The notes beneath the pieces were generated by a model, which searched no databases, was not told the DNA's origin, and worked only from the letters and a program-made list of their open reading frames with translations. Below are positions 26,037 to 34,748 of a stretch of 64,000 nucleotides of DNA, in pieces. The DNA lies in assembly GCA_949383255.1 (NCBI GenBank), contig CASJPF010000004.1, forward strand, positions 1-64,000. Direction: 5' to 3'. Made by a program: the position numbers and the translations under genes. Positions within the stretch are counted from its first letter, which is position 1. The number at the start of each line of letters is the position of its first letter. This DNA is from Lachnospiraceae bacterium. Its GTDB lineage: Bacteria > Bacillota > Clostridia > Lachnospirales > Lachnospiraceae.

Positions 26037-27353
26037 ATGACAAATGAAATATATAAAGTACAAAAATTGGATGCTCCGGTTGATTGGGTTGTGGAAGTGC
26101 CAGGATCAAAAAGTATGACAAACAGAGCGCTGCTGATGGCAGCGCTTGCTGATGGAACAACAACACTAAGAGGAGTACTGTTCAGCGAGGATTCAAGAAA
26201 TTTTCTTGATTCATTAAAAACGCTTGGTTTTCAAGTGGAGATTGATGAAGAGGCAAAAATAGTTACAATAAAAGGGTTAAATGGAGGGATTCCTGTCACA
26301 ACAGGAGAGATCAATGTCGGTAGCGCTGGAACAGCGGCGAGGTTTTTAACAGCAATGCTTGCGATGGCAGAGGGGACTTTTGTAGTAAATGCTTCAGAAC
26401 AGATGAAAAAACGCCCGATGAAGCCGCTTTTTGAAGTGTTGACAGAACTAGGAGCAGAGATTGTCTACATGGAAAGAGAAGGATTTCTGCCCGTTCGTAT
26501 TAGAGGAATTGGTGGAAGATTTTCTGTAAATAAAATGTGTAGTGTAAAGCTTGATATTAGCGAGAGCACGCAGTTTTTAAGTGCATTGATGCTAATTTCA
26601 CCTATGATAAAATCGGGACTTTGCATTGAGGTTACAAGTGCGCGCAAAGATGGTGCTTATATACGAATTACGCGTAAAATGATGGAGCAATTTGGTGCAA
26701 TAGCAAATTTTGACGGCAAAAAATACTACATGAAGAGTGGCATTTCCTACACAGCCAGATGTTATCAGATTGAGCCAGATGTATCAGCAGCCTGCTATTT
26801 CTATGCAGCGGCAGCGCTTACAGGCGGCAGAGCTATCGTTAAAAATGTTACGTGGAAATGTATGCAGGGCGATTTAAAATTTTTAGAGTTATTATTTCAG
26901 ATGGGATGCGTTGTCAATGATACGTCAGATGGGATTGAAGTAAAAAGAATCGCGAAGGACAAACTAAAAGGTATCACTGTAGATATGAAGGATTTTTCCG
27001 ATCAGACGATGACGCTTGCAGCGCTTGCTCCCTTTGCGGACAGTGCTGTTCGTATTCAAAATATAGGGCATATTCGATTGCAGGAGTCAGACCGTATTCA
27101 TGCCATTGTGACAGAGCTTACACGTCTTGGCATTTTCTGTGAGGAGGAACAAGATGCTATTACAATATATCCCGGTACGCCACAACCAGCAGTAATTCAC
27201 ACATATGAAGATCACCGTATGGCAATGGCGTTTGCGCTGATTGGGTTATGCATAGAAGGAATAGAAATTTCTAACCCCATGTGTTGTAGAAAAACATTTG
27301 AGACATATTTTGACATGCTTGACAGATTGTGTAATCAAACTAACAACTTATAA
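26037..27353 (+). CDS. aroA: 3-phosphoshikimate 1-carboxyvinyltransferase (EPSP synthase)
   Basis: 438 residues, ATG with AAGGAAGGA upstream. It joins shikimate-3-phosphate and phosphoenolpyruvate in the chorismate pathway. Motifs: VPGSKSMTNRALLMAALADG, VGSAGTAARFLTAMLA, KKRPMKPLFEVL, LDISESTQFLSALML, LQESDRIHAI and YEDHRMAMAFAL. No other aro genes are adjacent. Confidence 0.95.
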   Translation: MTNEIYKVQKLDAPVDWVVEVPGSKSMTNRALLMAALADGTTTLRGVLFSEDSRNFLDSLKTLGFQVEIDEEAKIVTIKGLNGGIPVTTGEINVGSAGTAARFLTAMLAMAEGTFVVNASEQMKKRPMKPLFEVLTELGAEIVYMEREGFLPVRIRGIGGRFSVNKMCSVKLDISESTQFLSALMLISPMIKSGLCIEVTSARKDGAYIRITRKMMEQFGAIANFDGKKYYMKSGISYTARCYQIEPDVSAACYFYAAAALTGGRAIVKNVTWKCMQGDLKFLELLFQMGCVVNDTSDGIEVKRIAKDKLKGITVDMKDFSDQTMTLAALAPFADSAVRIQNIGHIRLQESDRIHAIVTELTRLGIFCEEEQDAITIYPGTPQPAVIHTYEDHRMAMAFALIGLCIEGIEISNPMCCRKTFETYFDMLDRLCNQTNNL

Positions 27354-27438
27354 TAATATATAAATGAAACACACTCCTACATTGTCATACAATTTATTTT
27401 ATCTTAATATATTTTATAAAAAATAATGAGGGTAGTTT

Positions 27439-28305
27439 ATGCTTGGCAGAAGTAACGACGTTCATGATTCACAGACAAGCGGCGTACTAATTCAATATCT
27501 GCGGGAAATCAGTGCATATTTACAGGAAATCCATATTTCAAAAAAAGTTACAACAATGGCAGTGGCGATTTTAGTGCTTGCAGGGCTTTTAGGAGTGCGA
27601 TATAGGGAAGAAGGCACGATTCTGCCCACTAGTTCCAGCATAGGGGGCAGAGAGTTGCCGATTTACTGTGTGCAGACAGAGGAACCAAAAATTGCGTTGA
27701 CATTTGACGCAGCATGGGGGAACGATGACACAAGGAAAATTATGGAGATACTAAAAAAGCATAATGTCAAAGTGACATTTTTTATGACAGGGGGATGGGT
27801 AGAATCCTATCCAGATGATGTTAAGATGATTCTTGCGGAAGGTCATGATCTTGGGAATCATAGCCAAAACCATAAAAATATGAGTCAGATATCTGATTCT
27901 GAAAAGGAAAAAGAGCTCATGTCTGTACATGACAAGGTGAAAGAACTTACAGGATATGACATGTTTCTGTTTCGACCGCCATATGGTGATTATGACTCTA
28001 AACTAATTAAAGTCGCAAGGAAGTGTAATTATTATGCTATTCAATGGGACGTGGACAGTCTTGACTGGAAGGATTATGGTGTGGATTCTATAATAAAAAC
28101 TGTCACACAAAATAACCACCTTGGAAATGGGTCAATTATTCTGTGCCATAATGGAGCGAAATATACTGCTGAAGCCCTAGATACACTCATTACTACTTTA
28201 AAGAAGGCTGGTTATCAGCTTGTGCCAGTTTCTGAACTGATTTATAGAGACCAATATTATATGGACCATGAGGGAAGACAGATTCCAGAAAATAATAAGA
28301 GTTAA
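27439..28305 (+). CDS. polysaccharide deacetylase, PdaB-like subfamily
   Basis: 288 residues, ATG after GAGGG. One membrane anchor lies at residues 38-55, the rest is extracytoplasmic. The NodB domain has TFDAAWGNDDT, HSQNHK, FRPPYGDYD and LCHNGAKYT. The second Asp of the usual TFDDG motif is replaced by Ala, as in the sporulation-associated PdaB group, so activity may differ from that of the other deacetylase in this window. The role is probably in the cell wall or spore cortex. Confidence 0.85.
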   Translation: MLGRSNDVHDSQTSGVLIQYLREISAYLQEIHISKKVTTMAVAILVLAGLLGVRYREEGTILPTSSSIGGRELPIYCVQTEEPKIALTFDAAWGNDDTRKIMEILKKHNVKVTFFMTGGWVESYPDDVKMILAEGHDLGNHSQNHKNMSQISDSEKEKELMSVHDKVKELTGYDMFLFRPPYGDYDSKLIKVARKCNYYAIQWDVDSLDWKDYGVDSIIKTVTQNNHLGNGSIILCHNGAKYTAEALDTLITTLKKAGYQLVPVSELIYRDQYYMDHEGRQIPENNKS

Positions 28306-28419
28306 TTTCATATCAAAATTGAAAGAAGAAATTGTAGAAAAGAATTTTTATAAATTCAATAAAATATTTTGCTACAATTTTAAATGTCTCTTTTCGGAAT
28401 TATGTTGTTAGGAGAAAAA

Positions 28420-28614
28420 ATGATAAATGATAGTGCGTTAGAGTAAATTGAAATACTTGAAAAAGAGTATGAAAAAATATGGGATAAAAAAGTTAATCAT
28501 ATTGTAATACCAAAAGCAATGACCCAGGAAAAATTGGCTAAGATATTGGAAATGATGATTGGAACAGGTGATAGTATATTGGTTGCATATTCAAAATATA
28601 AAAATACCATTTAG
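28420..28614 (+). pseudogene. small gene with an early in-frame stop
   Basis: An ATG at 28420 with GGAG upstream opens a 64-codon frame interrupted only by a TAA at codon 9 (28444-28446), then stays open to TAG at 28612. Downstream text reads EILEKEYEKIWDKKVNHIVIP, KAMTQEKLAKILEMM, GTGDSILVAYSKY. A CAA-to-TAA change would explain it. I do not recognise the family. Translation from an internal start is possible. Confidence 0.45.
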
Positions 28615-28648
28615 GAACACTTTTCTCAAAAGAGAATTCTAAATATAT

Positions 28649-28680
28649 AAAAATCAAGCAGGATTGCCTGCTCGATTTTT
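28649..28680 (+). terminator. Rho-independent terminator
   Basis: Stem AAAAATCAAGCAGG / CCTGCTCGATTTTT with loop ATTG and one mismatch, ending in a T run. It could serve both directions. Confidence 0.75.
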
Positions 28681-28767
28681 ATGCACATGGGCGTCCAAAT
28701 GGAGTCTGTCAGCAAGGCTGACAGACTCCCAGCACACAAGTAGGGGAAAAGTTTTTTCCCCTACTCA
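28681..28767 (+). repeat. family C dispersed repeat, copy 1
   Basis: Two hairpins in tandem: GTCTGTCAGC-AAG-GCTGACAGAC and AGTAGGGGAAAA / TTTTTTCCCCTACT, preceded by ATGCACATGGGCGTCCAAATG. The same layout recurs at 54294-54374. This copy abuts the 3' end of the low-complexity lipoprotein gene and may serve as its terminator on the minus strand. Confidence 0.75.
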
Positions 28768-28775
28768 ATATAATA

Positions 28776-29153
28776 TTAGTTTGCAGCCTCGGTTGTTGTA
28801 TCTGTAGCAGCTTCCTCAGTTGTAGAAACCTCAAGATTAACTTCTTCTGTAGCAGTTGTATCAGTATTAGCTTCTTCTGTAGTATTTGTCTCAGTATTAG
28901 CTTCTTCTGTAGCAGTTGCATCAGTAGCAGCTTCTTCTGTAGTAGCAGGTTCAGCATCATTTGCTTCAGTAGTAGTCTCAGGAGCGACATTCTCAGTAGC
29001 AGGTACTGTAGATTCCTCTACAGGAGCAGAAGTTGTGTCAACTACATTTGTCTCAATAGGAGCAGTCACATCATCTGCTGATGAACCGCATGCTGTAAGC
29101 ATTGCTGCGCCTAATGTAAGTGTCATAATTGTAGCTAAAATTCTTTTCTTCAT
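28776..29153 (-). CDS. low-complexity Thr/Glu/Ala-rich lipoprotein
   Basis: 125 residues. The ATG at 29153 follows GGAGGAG. A lipoprotein signal with lipobox LTAC (Cys22) is followed by about 100 residues built almost only from T, E, A, N, D and V in TEEA(A/N)T-type repeats. No folded domain is evident. It probably tethers an unstructured acidic segment to the outer membrane face, possibly O-glycosylated on Thr, which is inference. Confidence 0.8.
   Translation of the reverse strand: MKKRILATIMTLTLGAAMLTACGSSADDVTAPIETNVVDTTSAPVEESTVPATENVAPETTTEANDAEPATTEEAATDATATEEANTETNTTEEANTDTTATEEVNLEVSTTEEAATDTTTEAAN
28797..28985 (-). repeat. degenerate tandem repeat inside the lipoprotein gene
   Basis: Units of about 15-45 bases built on GTAGCAGCTTCTTCTGTAGT and variants repeat across the coding region. 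They encode the TEEA/NT motif and could change copy number by slippage. Confidence 0.65.
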
Positions 29154-29419
29154 AATGATTCTCCTCCATATCGCGCAATTGCGCATGCACTATGTAGTGC
29201 TAAAATAATTTTCAGAAATAAATTTTTGTTTTTATTCCTGTTGTGCCTTACAAGTGATTATTATACATAAATTTTTGCAAAGGTCAATAGAAAAATAAAA
29301 AGTTTATTCATTTTATATTTACTTTACATTTACGATATGTTCATAAAACATTCACAAACAACGTTAAAAGTTACAATAAATTTTGTTGAAATATAGCAAA
29401 ATGTAATAAAACTGGGCAC

Positions 29420-29449
29420 TTGTAACCAATAGAAGAAGAGTGTTATAAT
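29420..29449 (+). promoter_or_regulatory. strong-looking promoter with no adjacent gene
   Basis: TTGTAA at 29420-29425, spacer 18, TATAAT at 29444-29449 with the extended TGT before it. The nearest plus-strand gene starts 550 bp downstream, so the transcript would be a long leader or a non-coding RNA running through the family A element. Confidence 0.45.
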
Positions 29450-29491
29450 AGTAAACGTCTATTGGACAGCAATGATAGTCGAAATGATGTA

Positions 29492-29659
29492 CTAGGGCGT
29501 GTCTAAATATGTTATGGCATGACATCTATACGCCCCGCTTTGCATGATATTTGTGCAGAATTCAGGTTACATAGTCTGCTATGCACTCTTCATTTGGCAC
29601 AAATTTCTCACAAATTGTAACGCACATCTGGTAAAAAGTATTTTTCACACACGTTCTAG
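29492..29659. repeat. family A element, full copy 1
   Basis: About 168 bp bounded by CTAG on both sides. Ends are TAGGGCGTGTCTAAATATG and the complement TAGAACGTGTGTGAAAAAT. The centre is the palindrome ACATAGTCTGCTATG, flanked by CTTTGCATGATATTTG and CACAAATTGTAACGCACAT. It matches 37305-37470 across its length. Confidence 0.8.
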
Positions 29660-29930
29660 GATTTTGCATTTATTGCAAATTATGACATTACAAGTTACAT
29701 GGAGCTGTGTAGTGATACAGATATATTAACCAACAAAATGTGGATTTGACGCTATGAAGTGGTTCTGCATCATTTGATACTTATAGTCTATAATAGAAAG
29801 AACAGCTATATTCTCATGGTGGAAGTTTTACAGGTGATTGTAAAATAGATTTTAATTAATTGAGAGAAAAGATTGAGATAGAAGCAAATTGATTAAGAAG
29901 TAGTTTTTAAATTTATAAAATCCCGTTATC

Positions 29931-29957
29931 AAATCCAATTGCGAAATGGATTTTTGT
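29931..29957 (+). terminator. terminator-like hairpin before the beta-propeller lipoprotein
   Basis: AAATCCAATT / AAATGGATTT around GCG, followed by TTGTTA. It might attenuate the upstream transcript. Confidence 0.45.
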
Positions 29958-30003
29958 TATAATAACTTATGTCTGAATTGTTGCAAGAAAACAGAGGTTT
30001 TTT

Positions 30004-31059
30004 ATGAATAGAAAGAGATATATAATAAACATATTTCCTATTATGATAATGTTACTTTTTTCGGCTTGTGCAGAGAAAAAGGAAGGAAAGACAATTATCT
30101 GGGAGCAGAATCAGAATAATAATGATTTGCCAGATAGTGTTTATGAGGGAATGCTTTCTGAACCTGTAATCAATGGTCAGAAAAATATATATGACACATT
30201 AAATGTGGCGACATATATTACAAAAGTTGATGAGAACTATTTTATAGTAGACTGTTATCACAATCAGATAATCTACAATAAGAATCTTACGGATTCGTTA
30301 AATCAGTGGAATGTGTTGACAAACGAGGTTCATTATGCGCACACAATTGCTTCCGATGGAGAGATGCTTCTTGTTGACGATACAGAAAATAATCGTCTGC
30401 TGGCATTTCAGAAAATACAGGATGATTATGTGCATACGCAAACGCTTGAAAATATTGGAATGCGCCCGCACTTTATACAATATGATGCAAAAAATGAAGT
30501 ATTTTTGGCGTGGAGTTCTATCACAGGGGAAATGTATTTTATAAAGAGAGCAAATGCACCCAACCAAGGAGGATATTATCCATTATATGTAGAAAAAATC
30601 TTGAAAATTGATGTGTTGTATGGCGTTTATGTGCGGTCGTTTACTATTATAGAGGATGCATTTTATTTTGTGTCAGGGCATAATAATCAAAAGATTCTCA
30701 AAGCGGTAATCAATGCCAGTGGTGATGACTTTGAAATACTTGCTGAATATCCAGTAGCAGACCAGATTGCAGGAATGGTGCAGTTAACAAAGATTGGGAA
30801 TTATTATTATATTACGGTTTCAACAGATAATCAGGAAAATCAGGATTACGCGACTATTCTTAGGACGGACAACCTTGAGAAGCTTGCAGACGAGAATTAT
30901 GAGGAACTTTATAATCAATTTGGTATATCTGGGGGAACACCTTATTATATCACAGAAATTGATGGAAGGTATTATATGGCACACCATAGGACAAATGAGA
31001 ATATTATCGTTTTTGATATGAATGAGGATCGAATTGAACATGTTGCGGTGCTCTATTAA
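30004..31059 (+). CDS. lipoprotein with probable beta-propeller fold
   Basis: 351 residues, ATG with AGAGG upstream. A lipoprotein signal ends at lipobox FSAC (Cys22). The remaining 320 residues show repeated beta blades (YFIVDCYHNQIIY, GEMLLVDDTENNRLLAF, NEVFLAWSSITGEMYFI, DAFYFVSGHNNQKIL, RYYMAHHRTNENIIVFD), consistent with a six- or seven-bladed propeller. I do not recognise a named family. It is extracytoplasmic and may bind a ligand or glycan. Confidence 0.65.
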   Translation: MNRKRYIINIFPIMIMLLFSACAEKKEGKTIIWEQNQNNNDLPDSVYEGMLSEPVINGQKNIYDTLNVATYITKVDENYFIVDCYHNQIIYNKNLTDSLNQWNVLTNEVHYAHTIASDGEMLLVDDTENNRLLAFQKIQDDYVHTQTLENIGMRPHFIQYDAKNEVFLAWSSITGEMYFIKRANAPNQGGYYPLYVEKILKIDVLYGVYVRSFTIIEDAFYFVSGHNNQKILKAVINASGDDFEILAEYPVADQIAGMVQLTKIGNYYYITVSTDNQENQDYATILRTDNLEKLADENYEELYNQFGISGGTPYYITEIDGRYYMAHHRTNENIIVFDMNEDRIEHVAVLY

Positions 31060-31060
31060 T

Positions 31061-31210
31061 AGAACCATAAACAAATAACTTTGCCATCTTGCTTGTCTAT
31101 ATCTCCAATTGACAAAAACCCTCAATATAGTCCGCTATATCTACGTTTTTGACCTGTACACTTGAAGACCTATCCAGCACAACCTTATAATGTTATTTAT
31201 TTACGGTTCT
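31061..31210. repeat. palindromic element F
   Basis: 150 bp. Ends AGAACCATAAACAAATAACT and AGAACCGTAAATAAATAACA (reverse strand) form terminal inverted repeats of about 19 bp. The centre is ATATAGTCCGCTATAT flanked by CAAAAAC / GTTTTTG. The centre resembles that of family A. Single copy in this window. Confidence 0.7.
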
Positions 31211-31223
31211 TAAATAACTGTAA

Positions 31224-31391
31224 GAAAATAACTGATACATAGAGTACTCTATACTGAAAAAACTTATACAAATATTTTGGTGTATTTTTTCGATAGCGCA
31301 GATGTAAAATATCCTTAAGAATCTGCACAGAAACTTTCAGTACAGAGTACGGACTCTCCCTCTAATTGCGTAATCTGTATCAGTTATTTTC
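31224..31391. repeat. palindromic element G
   Basis: 168 bp with a perfect 16-bp terminal inverted repeat GAAAATAACTGATACA (31224-31239 with 31376-31391). A nested inverted pair, GTACTCTATACTGAAA (15 of 16), lies at 31243-31258 and 31336-31351, and an inner GCAGAT/ATCTGC pair in the middle. It sits 13 bp from element F and 10 bp from the DUF6020 stop. Confidence 0.7.
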
Positions 31392-31400
31392 CCCAATTCT

Positions 31401-33167
31401 TTATCGATTTGATTCATAGACAAAAGGTGATACAATAAGCAATGGGAGTGCATAGAAGGCAGCATATATATACCGAAACTCTGTTGCAACTGGGGCTGCG
31501 ATGCACAATGTAATTATAAGCAGGAGAAAGGGCAGGCAGACCAGTGCACTCGCAGGTTTACCCATACGCAGGCTGAGTGCAGTGAGCAGCAGTATCAACC
31601 ATAATAGGAATCCCATACTCCACAATAATCCGTACAAGGGTATTATTTTAGGGAGTTTGAATAAGAGTTCTTTTATTTTTATAATGATGTTTCCGCGGAT
31701 AATAGGCTGCCAACTAAGACCGAACTCATTTGCATAGATGCCATCTGCCAAACCAACCTCATAGTCTACATCAGGATACCAATATCCATTTGTCTGTGCC
31801 ACATATGCATCAAAGTATGTCTTTGGGTGTTCAATGCCAATAGAAAACCACATTTTAAAAAATGTTGCTTTGTCTGACTCGAGGGAAGCGTTTCCTTTCT
31901 GACGAATCAGATTTTTAATGTTGTCTGAACAAGCAGGCTGATAGGCAGTGGGGATTTTGTCTAAATCCATTAATTGTTGAATATAGACAGCCTCGCTCTC
32001 TGTGATAGATTCTCCTTCTGCAATGACACGAGCAATCTGTTGCACAGGAATGGACAGTGATTCAACAAAGTCTGTCTGTGGAATCTCATAAACATGCATA
32101 ACAGGGTACTTGACAAACAAAACAAGCGCCAGTATCGTTAGATGAACTGGAAGTATCACTTTAAGCCACTTGCGATATGCAATTAAAATAAATGGAATAG
32201 ATATCACAAAGACATACCATCCATTAGTTCGTAGTAGGCAGAGCAAAGTACCCGACAGAACATAGGGAATTAACAGAGTAAAATATTCACTTATTTGTAG
32301 TTTTGGAACAGTGTCAGAGGAGGTGGCAAAGCTGCCTCGCACCAGAAATCGCATTAAAGCTGCGGCAAAAATTGTCATGCAGCCAGCAAAAGGGATATCC
32401 TTCCAGATTGTGACAGCATATGCGCCATTGTAGGGCATCAATGCATAAAAGCCTATCGTGAGAAGCACAACAGGCATAATAATATCTGCTTTTTGCAGCG
32501 TCCGAATGACATATCCAGCGGCAAGTGCCATAAAAATCATCTGTGCAATTGTGTACAATGCAAGTCCGGTATGCGCGTTTCCTGTAACAGAAACGCCAAT
32601 ATTGTAAAACATGCCAATAAGTGCTGTGTGCACAATAGAGTGATGATTGTTCAGTTGATAGGCGCCAATAATCTGTGCATATTGATTGATGCTGTCCGGT
32701 GTCATCACACCGGGATATTCATATAGAAAATAGGGCAGCCAGCACAAAATGCAGATAAAAGCAGCCAGATAAGGAATCCATGCATAGGAGTAACCAGAAC
32801 CTATAAGCGTTATGCTAGATGCCGCCTGTAAAAACCAGATGGTTAAATAATAATAAACTATAAAAAGTCCAATCCCCGTTAGTAGCAGAATACTGGTGCA
32901 AAACAGTACACTTGTCATATCCCCTAATATAATCTGGTAGGTTGCTGAAATTGTAAAAATACTAAAAAGTACACTGGTGAGAACAGAAAGGGTCATATCC
33001 CCAGAAATAATGTGACTTTCAACTTGGTCACTGTGAAGTTTTGTAAATACATACAACAGAATTAAAAATAGAATGAGTGACCACGGATTTTTTGTTGACA
33101 TTCCCGTGATACGCATTATGGCAAAAAGCGACAAAAAAGTTTTGACAAAAATCTTGAGATAATACAT
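31401..33167 (-). CDS. DUF6020 polytopic membrane protein
   Basis: 588 residues, ATG preceded by GGAGG. About 12-13 membrane helices. The segment after the fifth helix, YEYPGVMTPDSINQYAQI with NHHSIVHTALIG, matches DUF6020, a Lachnospiraceae-rich family with a GT-C-glycosyltransferase-like layout. An extracytoplasmic loop lies around residues 350-470. By analogy it could transfer sugars from a lipid carrier, but this is unproven. It is isolated between element G and a repeat-containing region. Confidence 0.8.
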   Translation of the reverse strand: MYYLKIFVKTFLSLFAIMRITGMSTKNPWSLILFLILLYVFTKLHSDQVESHIISGDMTLSVLTSVLFSIFTISATYQIILGDMTSVLFCTSILLLTGIGLFIVYYYLTIWFLQAASSITLIGSGYSYAWIPYLAAFICILCWLPYFLYEYPGVMTPDSINQYAQIIGAYQLNNHHSIVHTALIGMFYNIGVSVTGNAHTGLALYTIAQMIFMALAAGYVIRTLQKADIIMPVVLLTIGFYALMPYNGAYAVTIWKDIPFAGCMTIFAAALMRFLVRGSFATSSDTVPKLQISEYFTLLIPYVLSGTLLCLLRTNGWYVFVISIPFILIAYRKWLKVILPVHLTILALVLFVKYPVMHVYEIPQTDFVESLSIPVQQIARVIAEGESITESEAVYIQQLMDLDKIPTAYQPACSDNIKNLIRQKGNASLESDKATFFKMWFSIGIEHPKTYFDAYVAQTNGYWYPDVDYEVGLADGIYANEFGLSWQPIIRGNIIIKIKELLFKLPKIIPLYGLLWSMGFLLWLILLLTALSLRMGKPASALVCLPFLLLIITLCIAAPVATEFRYIYAAFYALPLLIVSPFVYESNR

Positions 33168-33669
33168 ATTGAACCTCCGCTTTAGTATAAGGATTTCATA
33201 TTTATGGAAAAATATACTATATTTTAATACTAGAATGAAATTCTTTTGGAGTCAACAGACATTGCATAAACTTCCAAAATTTGTTATGATGAAATTATTG
33301 TTTTGCTATTTGTTTGTTTTACAAATCTTACATGGATTTTTATTGTTACTTGTGTCTGCGGCGATTGACCACAATGCAGCAGATGGGCAAGCAGACGAGT
33401 CAAGGTATCAGTTAATTATTATTTGTTGTACTAGAACAAAGCAAATAGTAACGTTGTTCTGACAAGCAATTTTCAAGAATGCCGGCATTCTTGCTGCGGC
33501 GTGCGGGTCAGCTCTGCTGACAGATTATGGATTCGCATGAATCATGCCGGAGGCTTATCTTGGCCGGAGATTGTACCCACACTGAGATAAAATTGTATTT
33601 TACTTGTTATTTATAGAAGTGGGAGTTTTCTTCGGTTGAGATAAAACGAACAAAAAGGAGTGGCAGACT
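33168..33669. other. 500-bp intergenic region between divergent DUF6020 and hisC genes
   Basis: A reading frame at 33169-33462 has no ribosome site and atypical composition, so I did not call it. The right half is family E copy 2. The segment near 33328 (ATGGATTTTTATTGTTACTTGTG) resembles sequence at about 18517 near the family B element. Confidence 0.5.
33473..33646 (-). repeat. family E dispersed repeat, copy 2 (inverted)
   Basis: About 174 bp from TTCAAGAATGCCGGCATTC to TTCGGTTGAGATAAAA. Its reverse complement aligns with 16426-16607. It ends nine bases before the hisC ribosome site, like the araA copy but in the opposite orientation. Confidence 0.8.
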
Positions 33670-34737
33670 GTGATGAGCTGGGAAAATTATGTGCGGAAAG
33701 TAGTACCTTATGTGGCGGGCGAACAGCCAAAAAATCAAAATGTGATTAAGCTAAATACTAATGAAAATCCATATCCTCCTGCGCCAAGTGTCGTGGAAGT
33801 AATACGAAACTTTGACTGTGAGATACTGCGTAAGTATCCGGACCCAAACGTGTCTGCGCTTGCCGACATCCTCGCGCAATATCATGGACTTGACAGCAGT
33901 CAAGTATTTGTCGGCGTCGGTTCTGACGATGTGTTAGCAATGTCTTTTTTGACCTTTTTTAACTCTGGAAAACCGATTTTGTTTCCGGATATCACTTATT
34001 CTTTTTATGATGTATGGGCAGACTTGTATCGGATACCTTATGAATGTCAAGCATTGGATGAGAATTTCTGTATTAAAAAAGAAGATTACAAGAAGCAAAA
34101 TGGTGGTATTGTTCTTGCAAATCCCAATGCGCCGACAGGTGTGATGGCAGAGATGTCAATCCTAGAGGAGATTATTGCGGCGAATCCAGATTCGGTTGTC
34201 ATTATTGATGAGGCATATGTCGATTTTGGAGGTGATAGTTGTGTGCCGCTCATTGAGAAATATAACAACTTGCTTGTAGTGCAGACTTTTTCAAAGTCGC
34301 GTTCTCTAGCAGGCATGCGCATTGGATATGCAATGGGCAATCCAAAATTGATTCAATATCTAAATGATGTAAAATTTTCCTTCAATTCTTATACAATGAA
34401 TACATTGACAATCGCAGCAGGAGTGGCATCAGTGGCAGATGAGGGATATTTTAGGGAGAACATTGCAAAGGTAATTATGACAAGAGAACGCACAAAATTG
34501 GAACTTGCAAAACTTGGTTTTATATTTGGTGATTCAAAAACGAATTTTATTTTTGCTGCACACAAAACTGTTCCAGCGCAGGAAATTTTTGAAGCACTTC
34601 GGGAGAATGAAATATATGTTCGACATTGGAACAAACCGCGCATTGCCAACTACCTGCGCATTTCTATAGGAACAGAGGAAGAGATGGACAAGATGCTTGC
34701 GTTTCTTGCAACGCTTTTAAAAATAAAGAGAGGATGA
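33670..34737 (+). CDS. hisC: histidinol-phosphate aminotransferase
   Basis: 355 residues. The GTG at 33670 is nine bases after AAGGAG; the adjacent ATG at 33673 is also possible. A PLP-dependent class II fold: LNTNENPYPPAPSV, LANPNAPTGVMA, IIDEAYVDF, TFSKSRSLAGMRIGYA (Schiff-base Lys) and the C-terminal RISIG. It makes histidinol phosphate or closely related products; a CobD-like role is less likely given the sequence. No other his genes are near. Confidence 0.88.
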   Translation: MMSWENYVRKVVPYVAGEQPKNQNVIKLNTNENPYPPAPSVVEVIRNFDCEILRKYPDPNVSALADILAQYHGLDSSQVFVGVGSDDVLAMSFLTFFNSGKPILFPDITYSFYDVWADLYRIPYECQALDENFCIKKEDYKKQNGGIVLANPNAPTGVMAEMSILEEIIAANPDSVVIIDEAYVDFGGDSCVPLIEKYNNLLVVQTFSKSRSLAGMRIGYAMGNPKLIQYLNDVKFSFNSYTMNTLTIAAGVASVADEGYFRENIAKVIMTRERTKLELAKLGFIFGDSKTNFIFAAHKTVPAQEIFEALRENEIYVRHWNKPRIANYLRISIGTEEEMDKMLAFLATLLKIKRG

Positions 34738-34748
34738 TAGAGGAAAAC

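Larger units (their letters stand above)
29154..30003. other. 850-bp intergenic region
   Basis: It separates divergent genes. It holds an extended -10 promoter on the plus strand (29420), a full family A element (29492-29659) and a terminator-like stem just before the next gene. I found no convincing open reading frame. Confidence 0.6.

Noticed and set aside
28797-28985. CRISPR-like regularity in the repeated DNA
   Set aside because: The repeats are contiguous, in frame and encode a repetitive protein. There are no spacers and no cas genes.
33169-33462. Plus-strand frame of 97 codons between the divergent DUF6020 and hisC genes
   Set aside because: It begins at the edge of the DUF6020 ribosome site, lacks its own, and has no recognisable domain.
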